Below are positions 9,808 to 17,572 of a DNA stretch of 64,000 nt, in pieces (the first letter of the stretch is position 1; each line of letters begins with the position of its first letter). The position numbers and the translations under genes were made by a program. The notes beneath the pieces are model-generated. The model had not been told where the DNA came from. It saw only the letters and a program-made list of their open reading frames with translations, and made no database searches. Source of the stretch: Alphaproteobacteria bacterium (GTDB taxonomy: Bacteria; Pseudomonadota; Alphaproteobacteria; Rhodospirillales; Rhodospirillaceae). The stretch lies in the NCBI GenBank assembly GCA_030604885.1, contig JAUVUZ010000017.1, positions 1 through 64,000 of the forward strand, read 5' to 3'.

Positions 9808-9852
9808 CGGAAAAACCAAGGGAACGGGTTCACAGGGCCTCCCGGCCCTGTG
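9808..9852 (+). repeat. Hairpin repeat unit, copy 2
   Basis: The leader CGGAAAAACCAAGG onward (9808-9831) is followed by a 9-bp stem (CACAGGGCC / GGCCCTGTG, loop TCCC, 9831-9852). Same orientation as copy 1, offset 97 bp, same 45-nt length. It sits 22 bp beyond the stop of the minus-strand MocR-type gene and could double as its terminator, though there is no clear T-tract. Confidence 0.6.
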
Positions 9853-9874
9853 CGGGTCCGGGCGGCGCTTATCC

Positions 9875-11275
9875 TCAGAAAATGCTGGAGAAGGTCGTCA
9901 CCGGCCCGGCGCGGAGCATGTCGGCGAGGCGGGTCAGGCCTTCCTCGATGCGGGCGCGGGACTTGGAGCCGCCGAGGCCGAGGCGGACGGCGGGGGGCGC
10001 GGCGCGGCGGCCGAGGACGAAGTGGTCGGACGCCGAGACGATGATGCCGCGGTGGCGCGCCGAGCGGGTGAACTCGTCGGAGCGCCAGGGTTCGGGCAGG
10101 GTGAGCCAGAGGTGATAGGATCCGGCGTCGCCGTAGACGTTGTAGCCGTCGAGGGCCTGGAGCGCGAGGTTGCGCCGGGCGCGCGCCTCGGCGCGGTGCC
10201 AGCGGCAGGAGTCGCGGGCGGTGCCGTCCTCGATCCAGCGCACCGCCACCTGGAGGGTGAGGGGCGCCGGGGTCATGGTGGAGAGGCGGATGCCGGCGGA
10301 AAGCGCGGGGAGCAGCTCGGTGGGGCCGATCATGTAGCCGACCCGCAGGCCCGGCCCCATGCACTTGGCGGCGCTGTTGAGATAGATGGTGCGCTCGGGC
10401 GCGAGGGCGGCGAGAGGGGTGAGGCGCTCGCTGTCCTCGGCGAGGAAGCCGAACACGTCGTCCTCGATGATCCAGATGCCGTGGCGGGTGGCGAGCCGGG
10501 CCAGCGCCTCGCGCCGGTCGCGCGGCCAGATCGTGCCGGTGGGGTTTTGGAAGTTGGGGACGATGTACACCGCGCGCGGCGCGTGGTGGAGGATCGCGTG
10601 CTCCAGCGCCTCGACGGTCATGCCGTGGCCGTCCATGGCGAGGCCGTGGAGGCGCACGCCGAGCAGGCGCGCGAGGTTCTTCATCCCCGGATAGGTGAGC
10701 TCGTCGCACAGCACCGTGTCGCCCGCGCGGCAGAGGGTGAGGAGCGCCGCCAGCATGCCGTTCTGGGCGCCATTGTTGACGATCAGGCGCTCGGGCGCGA
10801 ACGGCGCGCCGAGATATTCGGCGAAGCTCGCGAGGCTGCGGCGGGCGATCTCGAGGTCCGAATCGGCGGGGTAGCCCACCAGGGTGTCGGGGTTGGCCTC
10901 GGCGGCCATGCGCGGCAGGGTGTCGCGCAGGCGGTCGGCGGCGATGCCCTGCGCGGGCAAGTTGACGGCGAAGTCGAAGACGTCGGGCTGGGCATCGTCC
11001 TGCCGGGTGGAGAGCGGCGTGAAGTTCATCGGCGTGGCGCGCACGAAGGTGCCCCGGCCCACCTCGCCGGTGATGAGGTCGCGGCGGATCGCCTCGGCAT
11101 AGGCGCGGGTGACGGTGCCGACGGTGACGCCCAGCCGAGTCGCGAGATCGCGGTGGGTCGGCATGCGTTCGCCGGGCGCCAAATCGCCCGTCGCCACCGC
11201 GTCGGAGATGGCTTCGGCGATGGCAATGTAGCGGGGGCCGCGCTTTAGCGCGATGTCGGGAGTCCACGTTGTCAT
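9875..11275 (-). CDS. MocR-type GntR regulator with PLP aminotransferase domain
   Basis: Transcription factor of the MocR/PdxR subfamily. 466 residues: a GntR winged helix at about 10-75 (MPTHRDLATRLGVTVGTVTR is the recognition region) joined to a fold-type I aminotransferase domain. PLP-site residues are visible, including NFQNPTGTIW near 234, the Asp of IIEDDVFGFL, and the Schiff-base Lys in NSAAKCMGPGLR near 303. Such proteins usually sense PLP or an amino compound rather than transaminate. The target is unknown. Promoter and operator structure at 11,269-11,335 suggests it represses itself and the divergent DUF1127 gene. Confidence 0.92.
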   Translation of the reverse strand: MTTWTPDIALKRGPRYIAIAEAISDAVATGDLAPGERMPTHRDLATRLGVTVGTVTRAYAEAIRRDLITGEVGRGTFVRATPMNFTPLSTRQDDAQPDVFDFAVNLPAQGIAADRLRDTLPRMAAEANPDTLVGYPADSDLEIARRSLASFAEYLGAPFAPERLIVNNGAQNGMLAALLTLCRAGDTVLCDELTYPGMKNLARLLGVRLHGLAMDGHGMTVEALEHAILHHAPRAVYIVPNFQNPTGTIWPRDRREALARLATRHGIWIIEDDVFGFLAEDSERLTPLAALAPERTIYLNSAAKCMGPGLRVGYMIGPTELLPALSAGIRLSTMTPAPLTLQVAVRWIEDGTARDSCRWHRAEARARRNLALQALDGYNVYGDAGSYHLWLTLPEPWRSDEFTRSARHRGIIVSASDHFVLGRRAAPPAVRLGLGGSKSRARIEEGLTRLADMLRAGPVTTFSSIF

Positions 11276-11283
11276 GGTGACAA
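11269..11283. promoter_or_regulatory. Operator-like inverted repeat O1 over the MocR start codon
   Basis: Inverted repeat TTGTCA-TGG-TGACAA covers the ATG of the MocR-type gene (11,275-11,273) and its predicted transcription start. It shares TTGTC...GACAA half-sites with the repeat at 11,320. Probable autoregulatory site. Confidence 0.5.
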
Positions 11284-11312
11284 TAAATACATTGACGGCG
11301 ATTTCGAGTCAA
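11284..11312 (-). promoter_or_regulatory. Promoter for the MocR-type gene
   Basis: Minus strand TTGACT (11,312-11,307), exactly 17 bp, TATTTA (11,289-11,284). Predicted initiation near 11,277 is 2-3 nt before the ATG at 11,275, so the mRNA would be leaderless or nearly so. It is interleaved with the plus-strand promoter. Confidence 0.55.
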
Positions 11313-11320
11313 ACTACGTA
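11292..11320 (+). promoter_or_regulatory. Promoter for the DUF1127 gene
   Basis: TTGACG (11,292-11,297), exactly 17 bp, TACGTA (11,315-11,320). It overlaps the opposing promoter, so the two should compete for polymerase. Initiation is expected inside operator O2. Confidence 0.5.
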
Positions 11321-11335
11321 TTGTCTACAGACAAT
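11320..11335. promoter_or_regulatory. Operator-like inverted repeat O2
   Basis: Perfect 7-bp inverted repeat ATTGTCT-AC-AGACAAT immediately after the -10 box of the plus-strand promoter. Same TTGTC/GACAA half-sites as O1. Position fits repression of the DUF1127 gene. Confidence 0.5.
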
Positions 11336-11360
11336 GCACACGACTGTGGGAGAAGGGACC

Positions 11361-11612
11361 ATGGCAGCGACGCAATATATGGGTACAATCCGACCTAACC
11401 GCGCCCCCCAGGCTGCCGCGCCGAAGCGCGGGGAGACCACCGGGGGACTGCAACGCGATCACCGCGCGATGGCCGAGCAGGTCCTCGAGTGGTGCCGCCG
11501 CATCGGCTATCGGCGCTCGCTGCGCGTGCTGCCGGACCGGATGCTGGAGGCAATGGGTTTGAGCCGCGATCAGGCGGCGGAGGAGGCGGCCAAGCCGTTC
11601 TGGCAGCCGTAA
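11361..11612 (+). CDS. DUF1127 (YjiS-like) small protein
   Basis: 83-residue protein. Its C-terminal half (VLEWCRRIGYRRSLRVLPDR, then MLEAMGLSRDQAAEEAAKPFW) matches the DUF1127/YjiS domain: a Trp/Arg-rich start, an L..L.DR.L..MGL core and a terminal KPFW. Such arginine-rich small proteins are common in alphaproteobacteria and some are linked to RNA turnover or stress; the role here is unknown. The ATG at 11,361 is preferred because GGAGAAGGG precedes it by five bases; an upstream ATG at 11,334 lies inside operator O2. It is divergent from the MocR-type regulator and probably controlled by it. Confidence 0.8.
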   Translation: MAATQYMGTIRPNRAPQAAAPKRGETTGGLQRDHRAMAEQVLEWCRRIGYRRSLRVLPDRMLEAMGLSRDQAAEEAAKPFWQP

Positions 11613-11639
11613 CCGGCGCCACGGCGAATCGGCACACAA

Positions 11640-11669
11640 AAAGGGCGGAGCCGCAAGGCTCCGCCCTTT
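11640..11669. terminator. Bidirectional rho-independent terminator
   Basis: Perfect 13-bp stem AAAGGGCGGAGCC / GGCTCCGCCCTTT with a GCAA loop, flanked by A and T runs on both sides. It sits between the convergent DUF1127 gene and htpX. Confidence 0.9.
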
Positions 11670-11691
11670 GTCGTGAGAAAATCCGGCCGCG

Positions 11692-12525
11692 TCAGGCCAT
11701 CGCGCGCAGGCGGGCGATGCGCTCGGCCATCGGCGGATGGGTGGCGAACAGGGCGCCCACGCCGCCGCCGCGCAGCGGGTTGACGATGAACATGTGGGCG
11801 GTGGCGGGCTGGCCCTCCGCATCCGGGTTGGGAATCTGGCGGGCGCCCTTGTCGAGCTTGGCCAGCGCCGAGGCGAGCCACAGCGGGTGGCCGCAGATCG
11901 CCGCGCCGTCCGCGTCCGCCGAATATTCGCGGGTGCGGGAAATCGCCATTTGTATCAATCCCGCCGCCAGGGGCGCCAGCAGGGCCATGGCGATTGTCCC
12001 CACCACGCCGAGCGGATTGTCCCTCCCGCGGCCGCCGAAAAAGAACGCGAAGTTGGCGAGCATCGACACCGCGCCGGCGATCGAGGCGGCGATCGTCATG
12101 GTCAGGGTGTCGCGGTTCTTCACATGCGCCAGCTCGTGCGCCATCACCCCGGCGATCTCCTGCGGCGTCATCATCCGCAGCAGGCCGGTGGTGGCGGCCA
12201 CCGCCGCGTTCTCCGGGTTGCGGCCGGTGGCGAAGGCGTTGGGCTGGTCGTTGTCGATCACGTAGACCTTCGGCATCGGCAGCCCGGCGTTGATCGCGAG
12301 CTGCTCGACGATGCCGTAGAACTCCGGCGCCTGCTCGCGCGTTACCGGCTGCGCGCGGTAGGCGGAGAGCACCATCTTGTCCGAGTTCCAGTACGCGAAC
12401 AGGTTCATCCCGAGCGCGAACACCAGCGCCATCATCATGCCGCCGCGCCCGCCGAGGGCCAGGCCGAGCACCAGAAACAGGGCGGTCAGCGCCGCCAGCA
12501 AGATCGCGACACGAGCGAAGCCCAT
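11692..12525 (-). CDS. htpX: Membrane zinc metalloprotease HtpX
   Basis: M48-family integral membrane protease for turnover of misfolded membrane proteins, active site on the cytoplasmic side. 277 residues. Two hydrophobic helices lie at about 5-45, the zinc motif [10 protein letters not shown] is near 128, two further hydrophobic segments follow (about 140-185), and the third zinc ligand is the Glu of [10 protein letters not shown] near 199. The C-terminus has [12 protein letters not shown]. It starts at the ATG opening [13 protein letters not shown], after a purine-rich stretch. It is divergent from the UDP-xylose synthase gene with a 116-bp gap. Confidence 0.96.
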   Translation of the reverse strand: MGFARVAILLAALTALFLVLGLALGGRGGMMMALVFALGMNLFAYWNSDKMVLSAYRAQPVTREQAPEFYGIVEQLAINAGLPMPKVYVIDNDQPNAFATGRNPENAAVAATTGLLRMMTPQEIAGVMAHELAHVKNRDTLTMTIAASIAGAVSMLANFAFFFGGRGRDNPLGVVGTIAMALLAPLAAGLIQMAISRTREYSADADGAAICGHPLWLASALAKLDKGARQIPNPDAEGQPATAHMFIVNPLRGGGVGALFATHPPMAERIARLRAMA

Positions 12526-12641
12526 GGCCGTCCTTCCCAAGAGTTGATCCGTCGGGATGCAATATCGGCGCGAGGCGCCCCTCCGCGCAAGGGGATGCCG
12601 GGCCTGTCGGATCCGGCCGATCCGTGATAAGGAGACAGAAA

Positions 12642-13622
12642 ATGCCACCGCAACGGATGCCCTTCATGAAAGTCTCGATTTCCGACCGCAAGCGGGTGCT
12701 GGTCACCGGCGGCGCGGGGTTCCTCGGCTCGCACCTGTGCGAACGCCTGCTGAAGGACGGCTGCGACGTGATCTGCGTCGACAACTTCTACAGCGGCGCG
12801 CGGGAGAACATCCTTCACCTGCTCGACAACCCGCATTTCGAGATGATCCGGCACGACGTCACCTTCCCGCTCTACGTGGAGGTGGACCGCATCTACAACC
12901 TCGCCTGCCCGGCCTCGCCGATCCACTACCAGTGGGACCCGGTGCAGACCACCAAGACCAGCGTGCACGGCGCCATCAACATGCTCGGCCTCGCCAAGCG
13001 CACCAAGGCGCGCATTCTTCAGGCCTCCACCAGCGAGGTCTACGGCGACCCCGAGGTTCACCCGCAGCCGGAGGAGTACTGGGGCCACGTCAACCCGATC
13101 GGCCTGCGCTCGTGCTACGACGAGGGCAAGCGCTGCGCCGAGACCCTGTTCTTCGACTACCATCGCCAGCATGCCCTGGAGATCCGGGTGGTGCGGATCT
13201 TCAACACCTACGGTCCGCGCATGCACCCCAACGACGGCCGGGTGGTGTCCAACTTCATCGTCCAGGCGCTCACCGGCCAGGACATCACCATCTACGGCGA
13301 CGGCAGCCAGACCCGCAGCTTCCAATATGTCGACGACCTGATCGAGGGGTTCGTGCGGATGATGGAAAACGCGGACGGCTTCGTCGGCCCGGTGAACATG
13401 GGCAACCCCGGCGAGTTCACCATCCGCGAACTGGCCGAGAAGATCCTGGCGATGATCCCCGAGAGCAAAAGCCGCCTGGTGTTCAAGCCGCTGCCCTCCG
13501 ACGACCCGACCCAGCGCCGCCCGGATATCTCCCGCGCCAAGGCCGAACTCGACTGGGAGCCGACGGTGGCGCTCGACGCCGGCCTCGAGAAGACCATCGC
13601 CTACTTCCGCGGACTTCTCTAG
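12642..13622 (+). CDS. UDP-glucuronate decarboxylase (UDP-xylose synthase)
   Basis: Extended SDR converting UDP-glucuronate to UDP-xylose. 326 residues. Visible are the NAD site [18 protein letters not shown] near 20, [12 protein letters not shown], the family signature [15 protein letters not shown] near 88, [16 protein letters not shown] near 125, the catalytic [11 protein letters not shown] (Tyr and Lys) near 150, and [10 protein letters not shown]. These are typical of the UXS clade rather than plain epimerases. The ATG at 12,642 is preceded by AAGGAG seven bases upstream. It opens the plus-strand nucleotide-sugar pair with the GMD-like gene 34 bp downstream. Confidence 0.93.
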   Translation: MPPQRMPFMKVSISDRKRVLVTGGAGFLGSHLCERLLKDGCDVICVDNFYSGARENILHLLDNPHFEMIRHDVTFPLYVEVDRIYNLACPASPIHYQWDPVQTTKTSVHGAINMLGLAKRTKARILQASTSEVYGDPEVHPQPEEYWGHVNPIGLRSCYDEGKRCAETLFFDYHRQHALEIRVVRIFNTYGPRMHPNDGRVVSNFIVQALTGQDITIYGDGSQTRSFQYVDDLIEGFVRMMENADGFVGPVNMGNPGEFTIRELAEKILAMIPESKSRLVFKPLPSDDPTQRRPDISRAKAELDWEPTVALDAGLEKTIAYFRGLL

Positions 13623-13656
13623 CGGATTCCCGAGACGACCAACTGACGAGGATCCG

Positions 13657-14622
13657 ATGAAAAAGGCTTTGGTCTGTGGCATTTCTGGACAGGACGGCGC
13701 GTATCTCGCGCGCTTCCTGCTCGACAAGGGATACGCGGTAGTCGGCACCTCCCGCGACGCGCAGATGAGCGCGTTCGCCAACCTCGATCGCCTCGGCATC
13801 GTCGACCGGGTGTCGGTGGCGTCAATGTCGCTCACCGACTTCCGCAGCGTGCTGCAGGTGCTGGTCCGCCACGAGCCCGATGAGATCTACAACCTCGCGG
13901 GGCAAAGCTCGGTGGGGCTGTCGTTCGACCAGCCGGTCGAAACCCTTGAAAGCATCAGCGTCGGCTGCCTCAACCTCCTCGAGGCGGTGCGGTTCCTCGA
14001 CGGCGACATTCGCGTCTACAACGCCGGGTCGAGCGAATGCTTCGGCGAAAGCGCCGCGACCCCGGCATGCGAGACCACTGCGTTCCGCCCCCGCAGCCCG
14101 TATGCAGTCGCCAAGGCGGCGGCGTTCTGGCAGGTCGCCAACTATCGCGAAGCCTACGGTCTCAAGGCGTGCTCGGGGATCCTGTTCAATCACGAATCGC
14201 CGTTACGGCCGGAACGGTTCGTGACCCAGAAGATCGTCCGTGCGGCGGTGCGGATTGCCGCGGAGGGGGGCGGGCGCCTCAAGCTCGGCAACCTGTCGAT
14301 CGAGCGCGATTGGGGCTGGGCACCAGAATACGTCGAGGCGATGTGGGCGATGTTGCAGATCGAGCGGCCGGAGGATTTCGTGATCGCCACCGGTCACACG
14401 GTGCCGCTCGAGAGCTTCGTTGCCGAGGCGTTCGCCGCCGTCGGACTCGACTGGCGCGATCACGTCGAGACCGACACGGCGCTGATGCGCCCGAGCGATC
14501 TCCAGGTCAGCCGGGCCGATCCCAGCCATGCGGAGCAAATGCTCGGCTGGCGGGCGGAGCTGCGGATGGCCGACGTGGTGCGGCGGATGGTCGCCGCCGC
14601 CCAGGGCGGTGATCCTGGCTGA
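13657..14622 (+). CDS. GDP-mannose 4,6-dehydratase-like SDR (short paralogue)
   Basis: 321-residue extended SDR related to GDP-mannose 4,6-dehydratase. It shares [15 protein letters not shown] at the N-terminus, EIYNLAGQSSVGLSF near 75, GSSECFG, the catalytic SPYAVAKAAAFW and [11 protein letters not shown] with the canonical Gmd encoded at 20,048-21,139. It is about 40 residues shorter and lacks the [14 protein letters not shown] loop of Gmd, so it may use a different GDP- or TDP-sugar or act as a reductase. Its stop is three bases from the convergent GT2 stop. SDR/GMD family is certain; the exact substrate is not. Confidence 0.8.
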   Translation: MKKALVCGISGQDGAYLARFLLDKGYAVVGTSRDAQMSAFANLDRLGIVDRVSVASMSLTDFRSVLQVLVRHEPDEIYNLAGQSSVGLSFDQPVETLESISVGCLNLLEAVRFLDGDIRVYNAGSSECFGESAATPACETTAFRPRSPYAVAKAAAFWQVANYREAYGLKACSGILFNHESPLRPERFVTQKIVRAAVRIAAEGGGRLKLGNLSIERDWGWAPEYVEAMWAMLQIERPEDFVIATGHTVPLESFVAEAFAAVGLDWRDHVETDTALMRPSDLQVSRADPSHAEQMLGWRAELRMADVVRRMVAAAQGGDPG

Positions 14623-14625
14623 GGC

Positions 14626-15396
14626 TTATGCCTTCGCCGGGCGGCGCAGGAACTGCAGCCCGCGCGAAACGAGCTTGCTGCCGATCAGGCGGTAGACCGA
14701 CGCGGGCAGGCGGTGGGAGTCGAGGGCGCGCAGCACCTCGCGGTTCTGGCGCACGATGTTGCGAAGGCTGCGGTTGGTGGTGCCGCCCATGCGCATCCGC
14801 ACCAGGATTTCTGGGAGGTAGCGGGCCCGCACGCCGTGAACCTCGAACAGCCGCATCATGAACTCGATGTCCGCGGCGATCCGGTAGTCGAGGTCAAACA
14901 GGCCGCACCGTTCGTAGACCGCGCGCCGCAGGAACAGCGTCGGGTGCGGCGGCGACCACCCGGAGGAGAAGCTGCGGGGTTTGAACTCCGAGGACTTCCA
15001 GTAGCGCACCACGGCGCCGAGATCATCCTGGCGGACATAGCAGAGATCGCCGTAGACCGCGTCGACCTTGGCGTCGGTGAACGCCGCCATCACCTTGTCG
15101 AACACTCCGGGAGCGTAGATGTCGTCCGAATTGATCAGGCCGACGACCTCGCCGGTGGTCATGCGGATGCCCTTGTTCATCGCGTCGTAGAGGCCGTTGT
15201 CGGGCTCGGAGACGAGCCGGGTGACAACGTCGCCCGCCGAGCGCACGCGGTCGAGGGTGTCGTCGGTGGAGGCTCCGTCGACGACGACGTACTCAAGGTT
15301 CGAGTAGCCTTGCGCCGCTACCGAGGCGAGGGTGTCGGCGATGGTCGCGCCGCCGTTGTAGACGACGGTGACGATCGAAAGCTTGGGCGGGGTCAT
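14626..15396 (-). CDS. GT2 family glycosyltransferase
   Basis: 256-residue GT-A inverting glycosyltransferase, cytosolic or membrane-peripheral, likely adding one residue of the repeat unit. The N-terminus LSIVTVVYNGGATIADTL and EYVVVDGASTDDTLDRV are the nucleotide-binding region; LINSDDIYAPG near 100 holds the metal-binding DxD-like SDD; acceptor-side residues include PHPTLFLRRAVYERCG and ADIEFMMRLFE. It resembles WcaA/WcaE-type colanic-acid transferases. No membrane helix is evident. It is oriented against its neighbours on both sides. Donor and acceptor are not predictable. Confidence 0.9.
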   Translation of the reverse strand: MTPPKLSIVTVVYNGGATIADTLASVAAQGYSNLEYVVVDGASTDDTLDRVRSAGDVVTRLVSEPDNGLYDAMNKGIRMTTGEVVGLINSDDIYAPGVFDKVMAAFTDAKVDAVYGDLCYVRQDDLGAVVRYWKSSEFKPRSFSSGWSPPHPTLFLRRAVYERCGLFDLDYRIAADIEFMMRLFEVHGVRARYLPEILVRMRMGGTTNRSLRNIVRQNREVLRALDSHRLPASVYRLIGSKLVSRGLQFLRRPAKA

Positions 15397-15624
15397 CGGC
15401 AGGTCTCGGATAAGGGGGTGATGGCGTTACCCGCAGGGGGAGCTGCGCAGCAAATTGCGGGCGAACCCACACGGTGCGCAAGCAGGTTTGTCATGACGGA
15501 GAAGAATCTTGAGAAAACATGCCGAGGTGGTAGGGTTAGCGGCGAGCGGGTCCTGCCACGGGAGGGCGTCGCCTCGCGGCTTGATCGGTCTCGCGGGGAA
15601 ACACGAAGACGAGCGCATAACCAT

Positions 15625-16338
15625 ATGATAATTAATTTGAAAAACGTCATTCCGGCGTGTTTGTGGACGATACTTCGGCGCAATTTCATTCGGGTTTTCC
15701 GAAATGGGTATTTCGGATTGAACGGCTTGGACCGAAAGCTCGAAAAGTACGTCGATTTCGACAACGGGTTTTATGTCGAACTCGGAGCCAACGACGGCGA
15801 GACTCAATCGAACTCCTACTACTTCGAGCTGAAGCGGGGGTGGAAGGGCGTGCTCGTCGAGCCCTCTCCCCATAAGTTCTTGGCATGCGTGAAGCTGCGC
15901 GGAAAAAACAACGCGGTATTCTGCAACGCTTGCGTGGGGTTCGAGTACCCGGACAAGTTCGTCGAAATCAAATACGCCGATCTGATGTCGGTCTCCAGCG
16001 GGTTGAACCTCGATCTTCAGGATGTTTCCGGGCATGTTGAGGCGGCTCAGAAGTTCATGAAGAGCGGAGAGACCGGCTTCTCATTCGGTGCCGAGGCCAA
16101 GACTCTAAATGCAATCCTCGACGAAAGCAAAGCCCCTCCTGTCATCGATTTTCTTTCGCTTGACGTGGAAGGGGCGGAGCTGGAAGTCCTTAGGGGGCTG
16201 GACTTTGGAAAGCATAAGTTTAAATTTATTCTTGTCGAATGCAGGAGTTTCGAGGGAGTCGAGGAATTCTTGAATCGAAACGGATTTTCGTGTGTCGAGA
16301 AACTGTCCCATCACGATTATCTGTTTTCAAGTGTTTAG
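15625..16338 (+). CDS. FkbM family methyltransferase
   Basis: 237-residue SAM-dependent methyltransferase of the FkbM family, usually O-methylating a sugar or lipid in glycan clusters. After a basic, amphipathic N-terminus of about 35 residues come the SAM-site strand GFYVELGANDGETQSNSYYF, KGVLVEPSPHKF, and the late motif FLSLDVEGAELEVLRGLDF. Base composition is clearly lower in GC than the flanking genes, with AT-rich codons, which points to separate acquisition. The ATG (MIINLKNVIP) is the first clear in-frame start at the composition change; the frame is open far upstream by chance. A weak TTGAGA-N16-TAGGGT lies at 15,510-15,537. Confidence 0.85.
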   Translation: MIINLKNVIPACLWTILRRNFIRVFRNGYFGLNGLDRKLEKYVDFDNGFYVELGANDGETQSNSYYFELKRGWKGVLVEPSPHKFLACVKLRGKNNAVFCNACVGFEYPDKFVEIKYADLMSVSSGLNLDLQDVSGHVEAAQKFMKSGETGFSFGAEAKTLNAILDESKAPPVIDFLSLDVEGAELEVLRGLDFGKHKFKFILVECRSFEGVEEFLNRNGFSCVEKLSHHDYLFSSV

Positions 16339-16441
16339 GACACACCCGCATTCGCACTGTTGATTTGCCACAAATTCGAGTCGCTGTTGGTCGCGGGCGG
16401 TATGCGGTTGACGGACCTTGCCGGACGCTCCTAGGACGATC

Positions 16442-17542
16442 ATGCGCATTGCTTTCGATCACCAGATCTTCGGCTGGCAAACTTACGGCGGGATTTCCCG
16501 CTATGCCTTCGAACTCGCCCGTACGCTTGCGGCGACCGACGAGGTGCGGGTGGTGTCGCCGCTCTACGTCAACAGCTATCTCGCCCACGCCCCCGACACG
16601 CTCAAGGTGTGGGGGATGGCGGTTCCCCGGGTCGCGCGCACCGGCCGGATCGTGCGTGCAATCAACGCGCCGGTGACACGGGCTCTGTTGTGGGGCTTTC
16701 GGCCCGACATCGTCCACGAGACCTACTACGCCGCCCGCAGCGTCGCGCCGAAGCGGGCGCGCCGGGTGCTGACCGTCTACGACATGATCCACGAGCGGTT
16801 CCCAGAATCCTTTCGGAGCAGTGACCCGACGTCGCGGGAAAAGCGCGCGGCGGTGGCGCGCGCCGACCACGTGATCTGCATCTCTCACCAGACCCGGCAG
16901 GATCTGATCGAGATCTTCGACGTGAACCCGGACAAGGTCTCGGTGGTGCATCTCGGTTTCACCCTGACCGCCGGAGACGCTGCCCCTGCCGCAAGCCCCG
17001 GCGACCGCCCGTTCGTGCTCTATGTCGGCAACCGTGCGGGCTATAAGAATTTCGACGGTTTGCTGCAGGCGGTGGCGACGCTGCCGCGCCTTCGCGACGC
17101 GGTCGACATCGTCTGCTTCGGCGGCGGCGGCTTCAGTGGCCAGGAAACCCGGCGAATCGCCGAGCTGGGCCTCGACGCGGCGCGCGTCCGCCAGGTGTCC
17201 GGCTCCGACGTCGTTCTCGTCGGCCTGTACCGGGCGGCGCGGCTGTTCGTGTTTCCGTCGTTCTATGAGGGATTCGGGATTCCGCCGCTGGAAGCGATGA
17301 ATTTTGATTGCCCTGTTGCCTGCTCCAACGTCAGTTCGATCCCCGAGGTGGTCGGAGATGCGGGGGGGTATTTTGACCCAGGAGATCCTGATGCGATCGC
17401 TGCCGTGATTGAATCGTTAATCCATGATCGTGCGCGGCGCGCCGAACTGATCGCGCGGGGGCGCAAACGCCTCGAACGATTTTCGTGGGCGCGCTGTGCA
17501 GAGCAAACACTCGAGGTTTATCGGCGGACACTGGGCTACTGA
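16442..17542 (+). CDS. GT4 family glycosyltransferase
   Basis: 366-residue retaining GT-B enzyme. The N-terminal acceptor domain begins MRIAFDHQIFGWQTYGGISR, the glycine-rich acceptor loop. The C-terminal donor domain has VLYVGNRAGYKNFDGLLQA near 195 and the conserved FPSFYEGFGIPPLEAM near 280 with its EX7E glutamates. It resembles mannosyltransferases of O-antigen loci (WbdA/MtfB-like). The ATG at 16,442 is chosen over an upstream TTG because homologues start at MRIA; the ribosome site is weak. It ends 30 bp from the convergent glycosyltransferase. Confidence 0.9.
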   Translation: MRIAFDHQIFGWQTYGGISRYAFELARTLAATDEVRVVSPLYVNSYLAHAPDTLKVWGMAVPRVARTGRIVRAINAPVTRALLWGFRPDIVHETYYAARSVAPKRARRVLTVYDMIHERFPESFRSSDPTSREKRAAVARADHVICISHQTRQDLIEIFDVNPDKVSVVHLGFTLTAGDAAPAASPGDRPFVLYVGNRAGYKNFDGLLQAVATLPRLRDAVDIVCFGGGGFSGQETRRIAELGLDAARVRQVSGSDVVLVGLYRAARLFVFPSFYEGFGIPPLEAMNFDCPVACSNVSSIPEVVGDAGGYFDPGDPDAIAAVIESLIHDRARRAELIARGRKRLERFSWARCAEQTLEVYRRTLGY

Positions 17543-17572
17543 TGCCCGACCGCATTTACGCGGGTTCGCGAT

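Noticed and set aside
14713-15624. Apparent 300-residue N-terminal extension of the FkbM protein
   Set aside because: It overlaps the GT2 gene antisense and has no family similarity; composition changes sharply at the chosen ATG.
15626-15640. Fur-like sequence TGATAATTAATTTGA
   Set aside because: Only the left half matches; it overlaps the start codon of an AT-rich gene where such strings are expected.
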